From assembly GCA_945882755.1 (NCBI GenBank), contig CAMCWS010000097.1, positions 1 to 6,678 on the forward strand: a DNA stretch of 6,678 bases, in the 5' to 3' direction. The DNA comes from Bordetella parapertussis (lineage in GTDB: Bacteria > Pseudomonadota > Gammaproteobacteria > Burkholderiales > Burkholderiaceae_C). A program made the position numbers and the translations under genes. Positions within the stretch are counted from its first letter, which is position 1, and the number at the start of each line of letters is the position of its first letter. The notes beneath the pieces were generated by a model. The model searched no databases. It was given only the letters and a program-made list of their open reading frames with translations, and was not told the origin of the DNA. Positions 4,984-6,678 of this stretch are shown piece after piece.

Positions 4984-5009
4984 GAGCCTGCTGTCATCTG
5001 CGGGACAAT
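4982..5009 (+). promoter_or_regulatory. Candidate ilvA promoter overlapping the terminator tail
   Basis: TTGAGC (4982-4987), 16 nt, GACAAT (5004-5009), each 4 of 6 to consensus. The -10 ends 5 nt before the ilvA ATG, so the mRNA would begin at the start codon. The -35 uses the last bases of the terminator T-tract. The same GACAAT stands 6 nt before the pyrC ATG. Confidence 0.38.
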
Positions 5010-5014
5010 GGCGT

Positions 5015-6628
5015 ATGTCCTCACCCAAAACCAGCCCCCAAAAGCCGACCACGGCCACCAAGCCTGCACGTGTGCGCCGCCTGACGCCTGCCGACTATCT
5101 GAAAAAAATCCTCACCGCCAGGGTGTACGACGTGGCCCACGAGTCTGCGCTGGACGCAGCGCCCATTCTCAGCAAGCGCTTGCACAACCAAGTGCTGCTT
5201 AAACGCGAAGACCAGCAACCGGTGTTCAGCTTTAAGCTGCGCGGCGCTTACAACAAAATGGTGCAACTCAGCCCCGCCCAGCTCGCCAAAGGCGTGGTGT
5301 GTGCGTCGGCTGGCAACCATGCGCAAGGTGTCGCTTTAGGTGCAAAAAAGTTGGGCACTCGGGCGGTCATCGTCATGCCTGTCACCACACCGGCTTTGAA
5401 GGTGGAAGCGGTGAAAGCGCTGGGTGGCGAGGTGCTGCTGCACGGCGACAGCTACACCGACGCCTACGACCATGCGGTGAAACTTTGCGCCAAGCAAGGT
5501 TTGACGTTTATTCACCCGTTTGACGACCCCGAAGTCATTGCTGGGCAAGGCACCATCGCCATGGAATTGCTGCGCCAGCACCAAGGTCCCTTGGACGCGG
5601 TCTTTGTCGCCATTGGCGGGGGTGGCTTGATTTCCGGCGTGGCGAACTACATCAAGGCGGTGCGCCCCGAGGTGAAGGTGATTGGGGTGCAAATGGACGA
5701 CTCTTCCGCCATGCTGCAGTCGGTAACTGCTGGCAAGCGTGTCACCTTGAGCGATGTGGGCTTGTTTGCCGACGGCACCGCGGTGAAATTGGTGGGCGAG
5801 GAAACTTTCCGCGTGGCAAGGCATTTGGTGGACGACTATGTCAGCGTCGACACCGACGCGGTCTGCGCTGCCATCAAAGACGTGTTTGTGGACACACGCA
5901 GCATCGTCGAGCCTTCAGGCGCCATGGCAGTGGCTGCCATCAAAAAATACGTTGCTCTTCACAAAACCCGTGGTCAAACCTACGCCGCCATTTTGTGTGG
6001 TGCCAATATGAATTTCGACCGTCTGCGCTTTGTTGCTGAACGGGCCGAGGTGGGCGAAGAACGTGAAGCGTTGTTGGCGGTGACCATTCCCGAGGAGCGC
6101 GGTAGTTTCAAGCGGTTTTGCGGTTTGCTGGGCGACTTGCCCTCCTTTGGGGGCAGCAAATCGCCGCGTTCCATCACCGAGTTCAACTACCGCATCAGCG
6201 ACGCGGCCAAAGCCCATGTGTTTGTGGGCTTGACCACCGGTAGCATGGGCGAAAGCGCCAAGATTGCAGCGCATTTGGGCCGCCACGGGTTTCAAGCCTT
6301 GGATTTGACGCATGACGATTTGGCCAAAGAACACATACGCCATATGGTCGGGGGCCGATCGGCCTTGGCGCAAGAAGAACGCTTGCTGCGGTTTGTGTTC
6401 CCCGAACGCCCAGGCGCTTTGATGAAGTTTTTGTCTGCCATGCGCCCTGGCTGGAACATCAGCTTGTTTCACTACCGCAACCAAGGCGCGGACTACGGCC
6501 GCATTTTGGTAGGTTTGCAAGTGCCTGCCAAAGACCAAGCCAGCTTTGAGAAGTTCTTGGACGGCTTGGGCTACCCCTTTGTGGATGAAAGTGCCAACCC
6601 TGTGTACAAGCTGTTTTTGCAGCAATAA
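5015..6628 (+). CDS. ilvA: Biosynthetic threonine ammonia-lyase (threonine deaminase)
   Basis: This cytoplasmic PLP enzyme converts L-threonine to 2-oxobutanoate and ammonia, the committed step of isoleucine synthesis. The 537-residue product is of the long, allosteric type. The catalytic domain (about 27-345) carries the PLP lysine K74 in QQPVFSFKLRGA, SAGNHAQG at 98-105 and the phosphate-binding loop IGGGGL at 200-205. Two C-terminal ACT-like regulatory domains follow, roughly 350-430 (LLAVTIPEERGSFKRF) and 453-535 (RFVFPERPGALMKF). They are expected to bind isoleucine (inhibitor) and valine (activator). Residues 2-22 are a basic Pro/Thr/Lys-rich tail ahead of the conserved start. ATG 5015 is chosen over TTG 4982, which lies in the terminator tail, and over the out-of-frame ATG 5008. 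The SD is poor (GGGAC), fitting a leaderless start. No terminator is seen in the 50 nt after the stop. Confidence 0.96.
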   Translation: MSSPKTSPQKPTTATKPARVRRLTPADYLKKILTARVYDVAHESALDAAPILSKRLHNQVLLKREDQQPVFSFKLRGAYNKMVQLSPAQLAKGVVCASAGNHAQGVALGAKKLGTRAVIVMPVTTPALKVEAVKALGGEVLLHGDSYTDAYDHAVKLCAKQGLTFIHPFDDPEVIAGQGTIAMELLRQHQGPLDAVFVAIGGGGLISGVANYIKAVRPEVKVIGVQMDDSSAMLQSVTAGKRVTLSDVGLFADGTAVKLVGEETFRVARHLVDDYVSVDTDAVCAAIKDVFVDTRSIVEPSGAMAVAAIKKYVALHKTRGQTYAAILCGANMNFDRLRFVAERAEVGEEREALLAVTIPEERGSFKRFCGLLGDLPSFGGSKSPRSITEFNYRISDAAKAHVFVGLTTGSMGESAKIAAHLGRHGFQALDLTHDDLAKEHIRHMVGGRSALAQEERLLRFVFPERPGALMKFLSAMRPGWNISLFHYRNQGADYGRILVGLQVPAKDQASFEKFLDGLGYPFVDESANPVYKLFLQQ

Positions 6629-6678
6629 AGGGACGCTAAAAATTAAATATGAGAGTTCAACGGCGCTGAATTAATGAG

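Noticed and set aside
5915..6625. 236-codon open frame on the minus strand inside ilvA
   Set aside because: It is antisense to the conserved ACT domains of threonine deaminase. Long antisense frames are expected opposite G/C-biased coding sequence, and no family is recognised.
6649..6678. Start of a further gene after ilvA (ATG at 6649 or 6674)
   Set aside because: The frame from 6649 stops after six codons, and the one at 6674 is cut after two codons with no SD. Nothing can be called.

Overview
The window looks like the chromosome of a betaproteobacterium, order Burkholderiales, most likely family Comamonadaceae. The grounds are an Omp32-type general porin, a Coq7-type ubiquinone hydroxylase, and the neighbourhood coq7 / OsmC-family protein / ilvA. 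The genus cannot be fixed from this sequence; Limnohabitans- or Rhodoferax-like bacteria are a guess.

Layout. Positions 1-501 (minus) hold the first 167 codons of dihydroorotase pyrC, cut by the window edge. Positions 605-1687 (minus) encode a general trimeric porin, and 2128-3603 (minus) a second, unrelated porin of the phosphate-selective O/P family. Each porin has a strong Shine-Dalgarno (SD) sequence and its own terminator. A 132-bp divergent region separates the second porin from coq7 (3736-4365, plus). coq7 converges on an OsmC/YhfA-type protein (4370-4819, minus), and their stop codons sit inside one hairpin. The last gene is ilvA, threonine deaminase (5015-6628, plus). No mobile element, tRNA, rRNA or CRISPR array is visible.

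The least explained part is the gap between the OsmC gene and ilvA. It holds a sigma70-like promoter (4860-4888), a 14-bp inverted repeat shared with the divergent OsmC promoter region, then about 89 nt that folds into three consecutive hairpins. The last hairpin is a near-perfect intrinsic terminator pointing along the plus strand, although no plus-strand protein gene lies before it. This is either an undescribed small RNA carrying an anti-SD CUCCUCC tract or a transcription-attenuating leader of ilvA.

A second pattern concerns translation starts. The three metabolic genes (pyrC, coq7, ilvA) lack a convincing SD, and a -10-like hexamer lies only 4-6 nt before each ATG, as expected for leaderless mRNAs. 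The porins and the OsmC gene have clear SD sequences. In two of the three cases the promoter abuts or overlaps the T-tract of the preceding terminator.

Functionally this is ordinary chromosomal content: pyrimidine, ubiquinone and isoleucine biosynthesis, a probable peroxide-defence protein and two outer-membrane channels. The porin genes look more AT-rich than the metabolic genes. The general porin carries an odd ten-unit tripeptide repeat.
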